Positions 53,334 to 62,574 of a stretch of 64,000 nucleotides of DNA are shown piece after piece. The notes under the pieces were generated by a model, which was not told the origin of the DNA, made no database searches, and was given only the letters and a program-made list of their open reading frames with translations. The stretch is from Mucilaginibacter aquatilis (GTDB lineage Bacteria > Bacteroidota > Bacteroidia > Sphingobacteriales > Sphingobacteriaceae). The translations under genes and the position numbers were made by a program. The DNA lies in assembly GCF_009755275.1 (NCBI RefSeq), contig NZ_WQLA01000003.1:665310-729309 (forward strand), given 5' to 3'. Position 1 is the stretch's first letter. The number at the start of each line of letters is the position of its first letter.

Positions 53334-55457
53334 TTACACGGTAGGTAAATCTATATAAAATGTAGTACCGACGCCCAATGTACTTTCAAACCATATAATA
53401 CCTTTGTTTTGCATTACCATGTCTCGGCATAGTATCAAGCCCAGATGACTTCCTTTTTCGCCTTGTGTGCCGGTAGTCAAAGTATGGTCGAGGTTAAAGA
53501 CCTTATCCTGATCATCATCACTCATTCCCCGCCCAGTATCTTTGATATATACTACTGCCCTATCATCAATTATTTCTGCGTGGAAGGTGATACTATCGCC
53601 GGGGTTACAAAACTTTACACTGTTTGATAGCAGATTACGTATAACCAGGCTAATCATATTTCTATCGGCAAATAAATTTACCGGCGTAGCAATGCTATGT
53701 TTAATATGTAAATTCTTCAATCCAATTTTAGTGGCATACAGTTGAATGTTTTCATCTATGCAGTTTCGCACATCAAAGGCAACCGGATTGATCTGTATAC
53801 CCTCAAACTGACTTTTAGACCATTCAAGTAAATTATCGAGGAAGTTACCGGTACTTAATATCGTATCTTCAAGTTTAATCAGCAATACTGAAAGCTCCTT
53901 CTCGCCTATTTCACCATCATGATATATCTCCAGCAGCGTTTGCAATGTACTCAACGGACTGCGCAAATCATGAGATACAATTGAGAAAAACTTGTTTTTT
54001 ACATCATTTAAACGCTCCAGCTCCACATTTTGTCTGTGCGTTAAATCCATTTGTTCGTTTAAATCGTGGTTAAGCTTTTCGAGTGTGATGTTAATTTGGG
54101 CTATTTCTTCTTTTTGCTTTGTGAGCAGTTTGTTGGCTGCCTGTTTCTCGATATTGCGGCGGTACTGTATAATAAGCAGTAAACATACCGATGCCAATAC
54201 AATTATAATGATGATGATGACGCTGCTATACTTTTTTACCTGTGATTCATAACCTGTTATTTGCCTGGTAATTTGTCTATTATCAGCGGTAAGCTCAGCA
54301 TTTTCAACCCTGATGCGGTTGAACTCCGTGAGGGTAACATTTTTTAATGCGTTTTCGGCCTGTATACTGTCCTGGTTGGCAATATAGCGCGATTGATAGT
54401 GGAAGGCCTTCTCAATTTGATTACGCATTTTGTACACAGCAACCAGCTTTTGCAACGCATCAGAAATAGCAATTTTTGATTGAGCTGCCAGCGCCAGGCT
54501 CATGGCCAGCAGTGCATGTTCTTCGGCATGCTCATCTTGTTTAAGAGCCAGGTACACGTCGGCAACCATGGTGTGTGCTGTAGCCTCTTCAAATTTATCA
54601 TGTAAGGTGCGGAAACCTGTTATAGCAATATTGAAATGCCTTAATGCTTCACTGTAATCACCTTTTTTATAATAAAGCCGGCCTAAGCCCTTGCGCGAAA
54701 GTGAACCGCCATTAATATCTCCAACACTTTCCCTTATTTGCAAGCTTTTATTTAGATGAATTAGTGCCTTTACAAATTGACCCGTTGCCTGATAACAATT
54801 ACCAAGCTCATAAAGCGCGCTGCCAACACCGGCTTTATCATTAACGGCACCATAGCTCTTTAGGGCTTGCTGAAAATAGCTTTCGGCAAGTCCATATTGC
54901 TTCATATCGTAATATATAGAGCCAATATTAACCAAACACTGGTTTATTCCCCTCGTGTAGGCAATCTTTTTATATACTTTGAGTGCCTTGATGTTATATT
55001 TTATAGATTCCTGTTCATCATCAAGCCTGTCATAAGCGTAGGCCATACAAGCTAAACTACGCCCCATGCCTAGTTGGTAGTTTATGCTTTTTGATTGATT
55101 GTACGCTACATCAAAATAATAAAGTGCACTATCAAGCTTACTTTGTATACCATATGAAATACCCATATGTACGTATGCATCGGCATAAGCCTGTTTGTTG
55201 CCAAGTTTACCGGCTAAATTTTGGTAGATATTTGCGTAGTAAAATTTTTTGTGTGGATCGACTCCCGAATAAGCTTCGGTGAGTTGTTGCAGTAAAGGCA
55301 GCCTGGAAGAGTCGGGCATGGTTTGGCTCAGCACCTTTTCCAGTGAGTCTACCTTTCGCTTTTGGGCAAAGCCGTAATTAGTCAGCAGCGTTAGGCACAA
55401 CACAATAATGTACCTAATACGGCCTGTGTAAAACTTACAGGTGTAGAAATTAAACAT
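53334..55457 (-). CDS. TPR-repeat sensor histidine kinase
   Basis: The 707-residue protein has a signal or membrane N-terminus, about seven TPR motifs from residues 60-390 (for example KQYGLAESYFQQALKSYG, GDYSEALRHFNIAITGF), one membrane helix near 410-430 (IIIIIIVLASVCLLLIIQY), a coiled coil, HisKA with SIVSHDLRSPLSTL near 494 and HATPase_c with RNLLSNSVKFCN and KDTGRGMSDD. The G2 box reads GEKGSHLGLILC, rather degenerate. This is a Bacteroidota-type TPR kinase sensing a periplasmic signal. No response regulator is adjacent. Confidence 0.92.
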   Translation of the reverse strand: MFNFYTCKFYTGRIRYIIVLCLTLLTNYGFAQKRKVDSLEKVLSQTMPDSSRLPLLQQLTEAYSGVDPHKKFYYANIYQNLAGKLGNKQAYADAYVHMGISYGIQSKLDSALYYFDVAYNQSKSINYQLGMGRSLACMAYAYDRLDDEQESIKYNIKALKVYKKIAYTRGINQCLVNIGSIYYDMKQYGLAESYFQQALKSYGAVNDKAGVGSALYELGNCYQATGQFVKALIHLNKSLQIRESVGDINGGSLSRKGLGRLYYKKGDYSEALRHFNIAITGFRTLHDKFEEATAHTMVADVYLALKQDEHAEEHALLAMSLALAAQSKIAISDALQKLVAVYKMRNQIEKAFHYQSRYIANQDSIQAENALKNVTLTEFNRIRVENAELTADNRQITRQITGYESQVKKYSSVIIIIIIVLASVCLLLIIQYRRNIEKQAANKLLTKQKEEIAQINITLEKLNHDLNEQMDLTHRQNVELERLNDVKNKFFSIVSHDLRSPLSTLQTLLEIYHDGEIGEKELSVLLIKLEDTILSTGNFLDNLLEWSKSQFEGIQINPVAFDVRNCIDENIQLYATKIGLKNLHIKHSIATPVNLFADRNMISLVIRNLLSNSVKFCNPGDSITFHAEIIDDRAVVYIKDTGRGMSDDDQDKVFNLDHTLTTGTQGEKGSHLGLILCRDMVMQNKGIIWFESTLGVGTTFYIDLPTV

Positions 55458-55640
55458 AGGGGTTAACCAAATATAGCAGGTTAAACTCCTTTGTACGATA
55501 TTTAATTATAATTAGTTGCCTATTAAATATTTAGCAGCTTTATATCGATATAATTCTACGTAAGAACTGAATATTACATAAAGTATTTGCAGGGCTTCAA
55601 AATATAAACCCACACATATAATAATTGGTTCTACTAACTT

Positions 55641-56714
55641 TTATACAGTTAAGTTGGTGTTTATTTGTCCCTTTGCTTTGGCGCGCATAGGCTTAACGTA
55701 TAGTTCGTCAACCAAAATCATTACGATAGCTAACAACGGAACAGCCAGAATTATACCAAGGGCCCCTGATAAAGTTCCCATTAGTATTTGACTGATAATG
55801 GTAAGTGCCGGCGGCATATTAATTAACTTTTTCTGTATGATAGGAGTTATAATGTTTCCAACAATGGTTTGAGTTACAATATACATTAATGCTACTATTA
55901 TAGCAGTGTTAGTGCTAATTGTGAGAGCCAATAGAACACCCGGAATCATTGCTGCAGCCGTACCAAAATTGGGTATAATACGCAGTATACCAGCAATCAG
56001 GGCTAGCACCAGGGCAACTGGTAAATCCATAAAGGTGAAGCATATGGTTAGCATAACAGTAACCAATACGGTGGCTAAAAGCGTGCCTTTCAGCCAACCT
56101 TTTAATGACAAGCTTATACGGTTAATTACATATAGACCCATAAACTTCTTGTTTTCGGGCAATAACAATAAGATACCGTCCTTATATATGGATGGGTTAA
56201 CCGAAAAAAATATACCTAAAAAAAGTATGATATAAATATTTCCTAATACGCCAAAGCTTGTACTAAAAAATGATTGCGCAGTGTCCATCATTTTTTGATT
56301 GCTGTTTCTACCGTTAAAATACTCAAGCACCTTGTGTCCCAAAGGATCTTTTGAAAGCTTAGCCTGAAAGTTATTGATGGTATGAGGAAGGCTTTCACTC
56401 AGTTGCGAAACCTGGATCGCAATTTTTGTCCCCATAAACCAAAGCGATATTGCAAGTAAGGCAAAAGTACCGCACACCGAAATAATCATGGCCCATTTAC
56501 GGCTCAACCGGGTTTTACGTTCAATTAAATCGCCCAGTCCGTGAAAGTAAACCGACACCAATGTACCGCACAGTACCATTAGCAATAAGTTGAATGCCAC
56601 ACGGGCTATAAGTATTATAATTACCAGCAGTGCAATTATGGCTACTGTTTGCCATACCTTTTGTATGTAAGTAAGTTCCTTTTGAGTAGTGTGCTCAGTT
56701 TTAGTCTTGATCAT
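55641..56714 (-). CDS. AI-2E family transporter (PerM/YdiK-like)
   Basis: The 357-residue protein has eight predicted membrane segments and the family pattern: LARVAFNLLLMVLCGTLVSVY-like opening helices, GTKIAIQVSQLSESLPHTINN in the loop, NRISLSLKGWLKGTLLATVLV, and GILRIIPNFGTAAAMIPGVL, with GNIITPIIQKKLINMPPALT near the end. The family name comes from TqsA; substrates vary and are mostly unknown. It stands alone between two kinases. Confidence 0.92.
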   Translation of the reverse strand: MIKTKTEHTTQKELTYIQKVWQTVAIIALLVIIILIARVAFNLLLMVLCGTLVSVYFHGLGDLIERKTRLSRKWAMIISVCGTFALLAISLWFMGTKIAIQVSQLSESLPHTINNFQAKLSKDPLGHKVLEYFNGRNSNQKMMDTAQSFFSTSFGVLGNIYIILFLGIFFSVNPSIYKDGILLLLPENKKFMGLYVINRISLSLKGWLKGTLLATVLVTVMLTICFTFMDLPVALVLALIAGILRIIPNFGTAAAMIPGVLLALTISTNTAIIVALMYIVTQTIVGNIITPIIQKKLINMPPALTIISQILMGTLSGALGIILAVPLLAIVMILVDELYVKPMRAKAKGQINTNLTV

Positions 56715-56910
56715 GTAAATATGTGCCAGGAGTTAAGCTAAAGACAGTTTGCATTCCTAAATGTTTTATAAGTTAGTTCGCATCAATCATGATTTCACCC
56801 GTGGAATTTTATGCGTACAAGTTTGCTTTAGTGCAGTTACAAAGATTCTATTGTAGGGTTTAGCAACTTTCTCAATGCTAAATTGTAAATAAATGTAACA
56901 ACACTTATTT

Positions 56911-58017
56911 ATGAAAACAGATAGCTTATTCAGGCCCTTCAGCTTGAAATCATTAAACATACCCAATAGAATTGTGATGGCGCCTATGACGCGATCTTTC
57001 TCGCCAAATGGTGTACCAACTGATACAGTGGCTGCATATTACGCTAAACGTGCAGAAGGCGAAGTTGGACTTATACTATCAGAAGGAACTGTAATCAATC
57101 GTCCATCATCTTCAAATGAACCCAACGTGCCGCATTTTTACGGCAGTGACGCCTTGGCTGGTTGGCAAAATGTAATTAACGCCGTTCATGCTGCGGGTGG
57201 AGCTATGGGGCCGCAAATATGGCACATGGGCGTAATGAATAATCACGCGTCGGGATGGACACCGCCGAAGCTATTTGAAGGCCCGTCCGGGCTAAACAAT
57301 CCAAACCTAAAAAACGGTGTAGCAATGACAGATAACGACATTGCCGATACCATTAAGGCATTTGGCCAGGCCGCCGCAGATGCAAAGCGTTTGGGCTTTG
57401 ATACCCTTGAGTTGCATGGCGCGCATGGTTATTTAATTGACCAGTTTTTTTGGGATGCAACCAACCTTCGTACAGACAAATGGGGCGGTAAAACCCTTAC
57501 CGAACGGAGCCGCTTTGCTATTGAAGTAATAAAGGAAGTACGCAAGCAGGTTGGCGATAATTTTGCAGTAATATTACGCCTGTCTCAATGGAAAGGCACT
57601 GCTTATGACAACAAATTGGCAGCTACTCCTCAAGAGTTAGAAGCCTGGCTTAATCCCTTGGCTGACGCGGGGGTGGATATTTTTCATTGCTCGCAGCGTC
57701 GTTTTTGGGAACCCGAGTTTGATGAAAGTGACCTTAACTTTGCTGGTTGGGCAAAAAAGGTAACCGGTAAAGTAACCATAACTGTAGGATCAGTTGGATT
57801 AACCGGCGAGTTTTTAGCTGCATTTGCCGGCGAAAGTTCACAGCCAAGTTCATTAGATGAATTGTTACGGCGTATGGATCGCGGTGATTTTGATCTGGTT
57901 GCCGTTGGTCGTCCGCTTCTTTCAGATCCGCAATGGGTAAAGAAAATTCGTGAGCAACGCACTGATGAGCTAAAAGGCTTTACCAAAGATGCCTTAGCTG
58001 AACTGGTGCTGGACTAA
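56911..58017 (+). CDS. NADH:flavin oxidoreductase of the Old Yellow Enzyme family
   Basis: The 368-residue TIM-barrel flavoprotein starts with NRIVMAPMTRSFSPNGVPTD and contains ELHGAHGYLIDQFFWDATN with the HxxH pair that binds the substrate carbonyl, and GGKTLTERSRFAIEVIKEV, typical of OYE proteins. The C-terminal phosphate site includes VGRPLLSDP. It reduces activated alkenes, nitro compounds or quinones using NAD(P)H. A terminator follows. No regulator is beside it. Confidence 0.93.
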   Translation: MKTDSLFRPFSLKSLNIPNRIVMAPMTRSFSPNGVPTDTVAAYYAKRAEGEVGLILSEGTVINRPSSSNEPNVPHFYGSDALAGWQNVINAVHAAGGAMGPQIWHMGVMNNHASGWTPPKLFEGPSGLNNPNLKNGVAMTDNDIADTIKAFGQAAADAKRLGFDTLELHGAHGYLIDQFFWDATNLRTDKWGGKTLTERSRFAIEVIKEVRKQVGDNFAVILRLSQWKGTAYDNKLAATPQELEAWLNPLADAGVDIFHCSQRRFWEPEFDESDLNFAGWAKKVTGKVTITVGSVGLTGEFLAAFAGESSQPSSLDELLRRMDRGDFDLVAVGRPLLSDPQWVKKIREQRTDELKGFTKDALAELVLD

Positions 58018-58035
58018 ACATCGACACTACACCAT

Positions 58036-58070
58036 CATTAAAGGCCGCAATTTGTTTGCGGCCTTTAATG
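58036..58070. terminator. Hairpin terminator after the OYE gene
   Basis: Perfect 15-bp inverted repeat (CATTAAAGGCCGCAA / TTGCGGCCTTTAATG) with a 5-base loop, 18 bases after the stop codon and before the convergent kinase gene. Confidence 0.7.
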
Positions 58071-58120
58071 ATAAATTGTATTTCTCAGAGACTGTACAAT
58101 TAATGTATTAACATAAAGTA

Positions 58121-60139
58121 TTAATCTGCAGTGGGCAACTCTACATAAAAGGTTGTGCCTTCTCCTGTTGTACTGGTAAGCCATATTTTACCTTTATGCA
58201 TATCAATAATCCGTTTTGATATGGATAGACCTAAACCAAATGGCTGCTCTCCTCCTGTTCCAACTCTTTTTGCCGGTGTAAACATTTCAAAAATACTTTC
58301 CTGATCTTTAGCAGGTACACCAATACCCTTATCGGCAATCGAAATAATTACTTTATTATCCTTCTTTGTTATAGCGACCTTAATAGAAGTTTTCTCGTGG
58401 CTGAATTTTATAGCATTTACAATTAAGTTATTAAACACCCGCCAAATTTTTTCGTGATTGATGTAAGCCATCACACTTTCTTCGTCACTTGTGAACTTAA
58501 TTTTTTGCAGCTTTTCATCAGCCTTAAACTGCAACAGTTCAACAGAATCAAACAAAAGGTTTTTGATATCGATAAGTTCGACCTTTAACTCCTCGTTTTC
58601 GTCAGATAAGCCCGATTTTAGCAACTCATTAATCATTTCCATGGTATGAATGCCGGTTGTTTCAATTAGATGGAGCATGTGCCTGCTTTCCTCACTAAAT
58701 TCATCTTCGCCAAGTAAAATGGCAGCTAACCCCGTCATGCCCGATAATGGATTGCGTAAATCATGCGCCATCACACGCATAATTCTTATGTAGTTTTGAT
58801 TTACACGCTCAAGCTCAGTAAGCGCATGTTCAAGCTTTTCGTTCTGTAGTGCCGCTTCTTTGTTTGCCTTCTGGCTCCTTTTCAGGCTTCGATTTATAAG
58901 TACAATTATCACAATTGACAGCAATGCAATTACCACACTACCCGCCAAAAAAATCTTTTTAAGCTTATTTTTTTGCGAAAGCTTGTTTACGGTTTGCTGC
59001 TGTGCGAGTGAGTTTAGCTCACGATTTACATCAAGCTTGTATAAATTGGCAGATACGCTTTCAAGCGAATCTTTTAAGTGCATATAAGTGTTTTGATATC
59101 CATAGGCTTCATCTTTATCACCTTTAGCAAATAAAAATTGCGCATACATTTTATTCCATCCTACCTCAATATCCAAATTTTGCTTATCGTACTTTTCTAA
59201 CCTGGTTTTGCTTTGTTCAAAGGCAGCAGCGGCCCTGTCAAACTGTTTTTTACGTGTGTATAAATCAGCAAGCTTCAAGTATGGCGGAATTTTAATGCCA
59301 TCAACTTCTTTTAAAGGCAATTGCACCGCCTTGAGCAGATAAAGTTCTGCTTGCTTAAAATCATTTTTGCTTAAATATAGACCGCCAAGATTATCAAAAA
59401 CAACAATGCTGGCAGCATTAACATCAATACCTGTTGACCGTGCTGTATCGATAAGCTTTAAATCTTTTAGGTAAAAGTATTCGGCACTATCCAATATTTG
59501 CGACTTTTGGTAGGAAATGCCGGTATTGTTCAGTACTCCCTGCAAAGTGTAAAACTGCTTTTGGAATGAGTACCGGCTGCCACATTGCATAATCAGCTTG
59601 TAACTATTTGACCACAGCCTTGCTGCCTGCCTGAAGTTTTTTTGCTTATAATAAATGTTAGCCATTTTGACCGACAAGTAGCCGTCATCGCAGTTGCCGT
59701 TGTTAAGTATTTGTTTGGCTTTGTAATAATATTTAAGGGCAGTATTGTATTGCTTTAAGTTAACGCTTGCCTCTCCTTTGCATAACAGGGCTTTGTAATA
59801 TTGATTTGGATGTTGCTTTTTGCGGGCGTCTGTTGAAAAGAAAGCCATGGCGCTATCAGCGTAACGGTTGCGCAACTCAAAATCAATTTCCCACTGTGCT
59901 AAAAAGCAGTAGTAATCTGTTACAGCCGGATCCGAATCTTTGATGAGTGGACGGATCTTTTTTAAGTTTCTAAGTCCGCTATCGCCTTTTGACATCGTTA
60001 TCAGGCTGTCGGTTAGTCTTAGTTGCTTGTCAATGTCAATATCAGGACTTGATACATGTTCTTTACAAGACATCCAGGTTAAGATGGAAGTTAAAGACAT
60101 TATGATGCATACGCACCGGGAATAGTATGAAAACTTCAT
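58121..60139 (-). CDS. TPR-repeat sensor histidine kinase, lipoprotein-like N-terminus
   Basis: The 672-residue protein begins at ATG 60139 with a hydrophobic stretch ending in MSCKEH, which could be a lipobox. TPR motifs follow (YNTALKYYYKAKQILNNG, KNFRQAARLWSNSYKL, NDFKQAELYLLKAVQL), then a membrane helix near 395-415 (LAGSVVIALLSIVIIVLI), HisKA with VMAHDLRNPLSGM near 455, and HATPase_c with NNLIVNAIKFSHEK, IADKGIGVP and PFGLGLSISKRII. It is similar in layout to the kinase at 53334 but not the same gene. It is divergent from the AraC gene. Confidence 0.92.
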   Translation of the reverse strand: MKFSYYSRCVCIIMSLTSILTWMSCKEHVSSPDIDIDKQLRLTDSLITMSKGDSGLRNLKKIRPLIKDSDPAVTDYYCFLAQWEIDFELRNRYADSAMAFFSTDARKKQHPNQYYKALLCKGEASVNLKQYNTALKYYYKAKQILNNGNCDDGYLSVKMANIYYKQKNFRQAARLWSNSYKLIMQCGSRYSFQKQFYTLQGVLNNTGISYQKSQILDSAEYFYLKDLKLIDTARSTGIDVNAASIVVFDNLGGLYLSKNDFKQAELYLLKAVQLPLKEVDGIKIPPYLKLADLYTRKKQFDRAAAAFEQSKTRLEKYDKQNLDIEVGWNKMYAQFLFAKGDKDEAYGYQNTYMHLKDSLESVSANLYKLDVNRELNSLAQQQTVNKLSQKNKLKKIFLAGSVVIALLSIVIIVLINRSLKRSQKANKEAALQNEKLEHALTELERVNQNYIRIMRVMAHDLRNPLSGMTGLAAILLGEDEFSEESRHMLHLIETTGIHTMEMINELLKSGLSDENEELKVELIDIKNLLFDSVELLQFKADEKLQKIKFTSDEESVMAYINHEKIWRVFNNLIVNAIKFSHEKTSIKVAITKKDNKVIISIADKGIGVPAKDQESIFEMFTPAKRVGTGGEQPFGLGLSISKRIIDMHKGKIWLTSTTGEGTTFYVELPTAD

Positions 60140-60267
60140 CAGCACTTATCGGTTACCAATTTAATTGCAATTTGGGAGGAAAGATAGGCAAAAAGTATTT
60201 TTCGGGGTAATTTCGGGTAAAATTGGTATAACAGAGTATTAAAATATTGGCTTTAGAATAACTCAAT

Positions 60268-60349
60268 GTTTGAATTTTGCAACTATTTGTTTGCAAATTG
60301 CAATTGCTTGAAATTTGCAACATGTAAATTTGAACTATAAAATTTGCAA
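60268..60349 (+). promoter_or_regulatory. TTTGCAA operator array and promoter of the AraC gene
   Basis: TTTGCAA occurs at 60276, 60290, 60314 and 60343, with a further TTGCAA at 60298, all within 75 bases before the ATG. A TTG at 60304 and TAAATTTG at 60325-60332 fit a Bacteroidota promoter (spacer 18). Boxes lie both upstream and downstream of the promoter, as for an autoregulated AraC protein. Confidence 0.5.
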
Positions 60350-60351
60350 TC

Positions 60352-61257
60352 ATGAGCAAGGCTGAAACTTTAGAGGATTTTTACCAGCATAAATTCAATT
60401 ACCTGCCACAAAACCTGCAACAGGATATTGGCCACTTTAATGTATTTAAAACTGAGGATTGCTATAAACCTGATGCCAAGCCTGTTGTATACGCGCGCCG
60501 CGACTTCTATAAGGTAAGCCTGTCAAAAGGCCATTACCGTTTTCACTACGCTGATAAAAGCATTGAGGTGAATGGCTATACGCTGATATTCTTTAATCCG
60601 CAGGTGCCTTATACGGTTGAAAACCTATCTGATGAACGCTCGGGTTACTTCTGCATTTTTTCAAAATCTTTTTTTGCTGATAAGCTGCGCGGCACGTTGA
60701 GCGATTTGCCAATGTATGCACCTGGTGGCAAGCCTGCTTATATACTTACCGAAGAGCAATTTGGCCTGGCTGGCGACATATTTAAACGTATGCTGGAGGA
60801 GATCAATTCTGACTACGCCTTTAAATATGACTTGATACGCAACTATTTAACGGAGCTTACTCACTTTGCTTTAAAAACCCGTCCACAAGAAAGTTTATAC
60901 CAGCACCCTGATGCAAAGTCGCGCATTACGGCTGTGTTTACTGAACTGCTTGAGCGCCAGTTTCCAATTGAAACGCCTTCTCAAAGATTCACCATGCGGT
61001 CGGCCAAGGATTTTGCTTCGCAACTTGCGGTACACGTTAATCACCTTAACCGCGCTATCAAAGAAACCACAGGTAAAACAACCACAGATTTAATTGCCGA
61101 ACGTGTGACCTCTGAAGCAAAGTCACTACTTCGCCACACCAACTGGAATGTATCTGAAATTGGCTATTGCCTTGGTTTTGAAGAACCTGCGCATTTTAAT
61201 AACTTCTTCAAAAAGCAAACTCAGGTTACGCCTACCAAGTTCAGGCTGGCAGCTTAA
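60352..61257 (+). CDS. AraC family transcriptional regulator
   Basis: The 301-residue protein has an N-terminal cupin-like effector domain (SKGHYRFHYADKSIEVNG, IFFNPQVPYTVENL) and a C-terminal double helix-turn-helix: SAKDFASQLAVHVNHLNRAIKETTGK and NVSEIGYCLGFEEPAHFNNFFKKQTQVTPTKFR. This is the AraC signature. It likely controls its own promoter and the neighbouring YhdH-type and SDR genes. It resembles regulators found beside SDR and quinone reductase genes in Sphingobacteriaceae, but the effector is unknown. Confidence 0.92.
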   Translation: MSKAETLEDFYQHKFNYLPQNLQQDIGHFNVFKTEDCYKPDAKPVVYARRDFYKVSLSKGHYRFHYADKSIEVNGYTLIFFNPQVPYTVENLSDERSGYFCIFSKSFFADKLRGTLSDLPMYAPGGKPAYILTEEQFGLAGDIFKRMLEEINSDYAFKYDLIRNYLTELTHFALKTRPQESLYQHPDAKSRITAVFTELLERQFPIETPSQRFTMRSAKDFASQLAVHVNHLNRAIKETTGKTTTDLIAERVTSEAKSLLRHTNWNVSEIGYCLGFEEPAHFNNFFKKQTQVTPTKFRLAA

Positions 61258-61349
61258 TTGAGTGCTCTTATCAATATAGTGCATCTTAGGCAATTTATTT
61301 TACTTCAAACTAAAGTTGATTTTGCTTGAATGGAAAACTATATTTGATT

Positions 61350-62348
61350 ATGGACGCTACTTTCAATGCACTTGTGATTACCGAGAATGCCGGGCAGTAT
61401 ATTAAAGAAGTTAAACAGGTTTACACCAGTAAATTGTCTGTTAATGAATTACTTATAAAAGTTCATTACTCGTCGGTTAATTACAAAGATGCATTGTCTT
61501 CATCAGGCAATAAGGGCGTAACTAAACACTTTCCTCATGTGCCCGGTATTGACGCGGCCGGCGTTGTAATTGAATCTAAGAGTACATTGTTTAAAACAGG
61601 TGATGAGGTAATTGTTACCGGTTACGACTTAGGTATGAACACATGGGGTGGCTTCGGCGAATACATAAGCATTCCTGCTGCGTGGGCAGTACCATTGCCA
61701 AAAGGCTTATCTTTATTTGAATCCATGATATACGGAACGGCTGGATTCACAGCCGCTCTTTCTGTTTACCAGATTGTTAACGCCGGCATCACTCCTTCTA
61801 AAGGAGAAATTGCCGTTAGCGGTGCAACTGGTGGCGTGGGTAGTATTGCTGTTGCAATACTTAATAAGATAGGGTTTAGCACTACAGCTATTTCAGGAAA
61901 AAATGATCCGGATTTTTTAACAGAAACACTTGGGGCTAAACAATTCATCAGCAGGGAAGAATTTATTAATAAGCACAATGGCAAGGCGTTGCATACTCCT
62001 ACCTTTGCCGCGGGTGTAGATACCGTTGGTGGTGAAGTGCTATCAGGAATTATAAAATCCGTACAATATGGCGGGGTGGTAACCTGCTGCGGCATGGTTG
62101 CCTCACCCGAGTTATTAACCAGCATCTTCCCTTTTATACTTCGCGGCGTATGCCTCACAGGTATCGATTCTGTGCAGGCCCCAATGCCGCACCGCATTCA
62201 AATATGGCAATTGATGGCCAGCGGTTGGAAGCCAGCAAAATTAACCCAGCTTTCCACTCAGATAACTCTTGAACAACTCCCTGATGCTCTTAACCAAATT
62301 TTAAACGGTCAGGCTAAAGGTCGCTTTGTATTAAAGCACCATGTTTAA
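61350..62348 (+). CDS. YhdH/AcuI-type quinone oxidoreductase (MDR family)
   Basis: From ATG 61350 the protein has 332 residues; a TTG 24 bases earlier is unlikely. It is a zinc-independent medium-chain reductase: VHYSSVNYKDALSSSGNKGV, PHVPGIDAAGVV, TGYDLGMNTWGGFGEYI and the cofactor loop VSGATGGVGSIAVAIL. The family includes acryloyl-CoA reductase AcuI and YhdH, which reduce activated enoyl groups with NADPH. It lies about 90 bases after the AraC gene and shares a TTGCTTGAA fragment with its promoter. Confidence 0.9.
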   Translation: MDATFNALVITENAGQYIKEVKQVYTSKLSVNELLIKVHYSSVNYKDALSSSGNKGVTKHFPHVPGIDAAGVVIESKSTLFKTGDEVIVTGYDLGMNTWGGFGEYISIPAAWAVPLPKGLSLFESMIYGTAGFTAALSVYQIVNAGITPSKGEIAVSGATGGVGSIAVAILNKIGFSTTAISGKNDPDFLTETLGAKQFISREEFINKHNGKALHTPTFAAGVDTVGGEVLSGIIKSVQYGGVVTCCGMVASPELLTSIFPFILRGVCLTGIDSVQAPMPHRIQIWQLMASGWKPAKLTQLSTQITLEQLPDALNQILNGQAKGRFVLKHHV

Positions 62349-62479
62349 TCTTTCAAATTCTTTCCGAATTTATCTCTTTTTATCCCGCGTTTAACCTTTT
62401 TCTACCTGACGGTTCGTTTAGGTTTCCATCGAAATGCTGAGACAGTTTAGAATGTATTAAGTAAATAATCTTATACTTA

Positions 62480-62544
62480 GTTTGAATTTTGCAATAATCA
62501 GGTTGATTTATGCAAACGGTTACTTTTTGCCTTATGTACTTTTG
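62480..62544 (+). promoter_or_regulatory. Promoter of the SDR gene with AraC-like operator 15-mer
   Basis: GTTTGAATTTTGCAA (62480-62494) repeats exactly the left part of the AraC operator array (60268-60282), and TTTATGCAAAC follows at 62507. TACTTTTG at 62537-62544 is a good -7 box, 31 bases before the ATG. This fits activation by the nearby AraC protein. Confidence 0.5.
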
Positions 62545-62574
62545 TGTTATTAAATAAACACAAATAACAAGGCT

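Noticed and set aside
61766..62197. 143-codon minus-strand frame inside the YhdH-type gene
   Set aside because: Antisense shadow rich in Pro, Ser and Thr; the plus strand carries the MDR cofactor motif.
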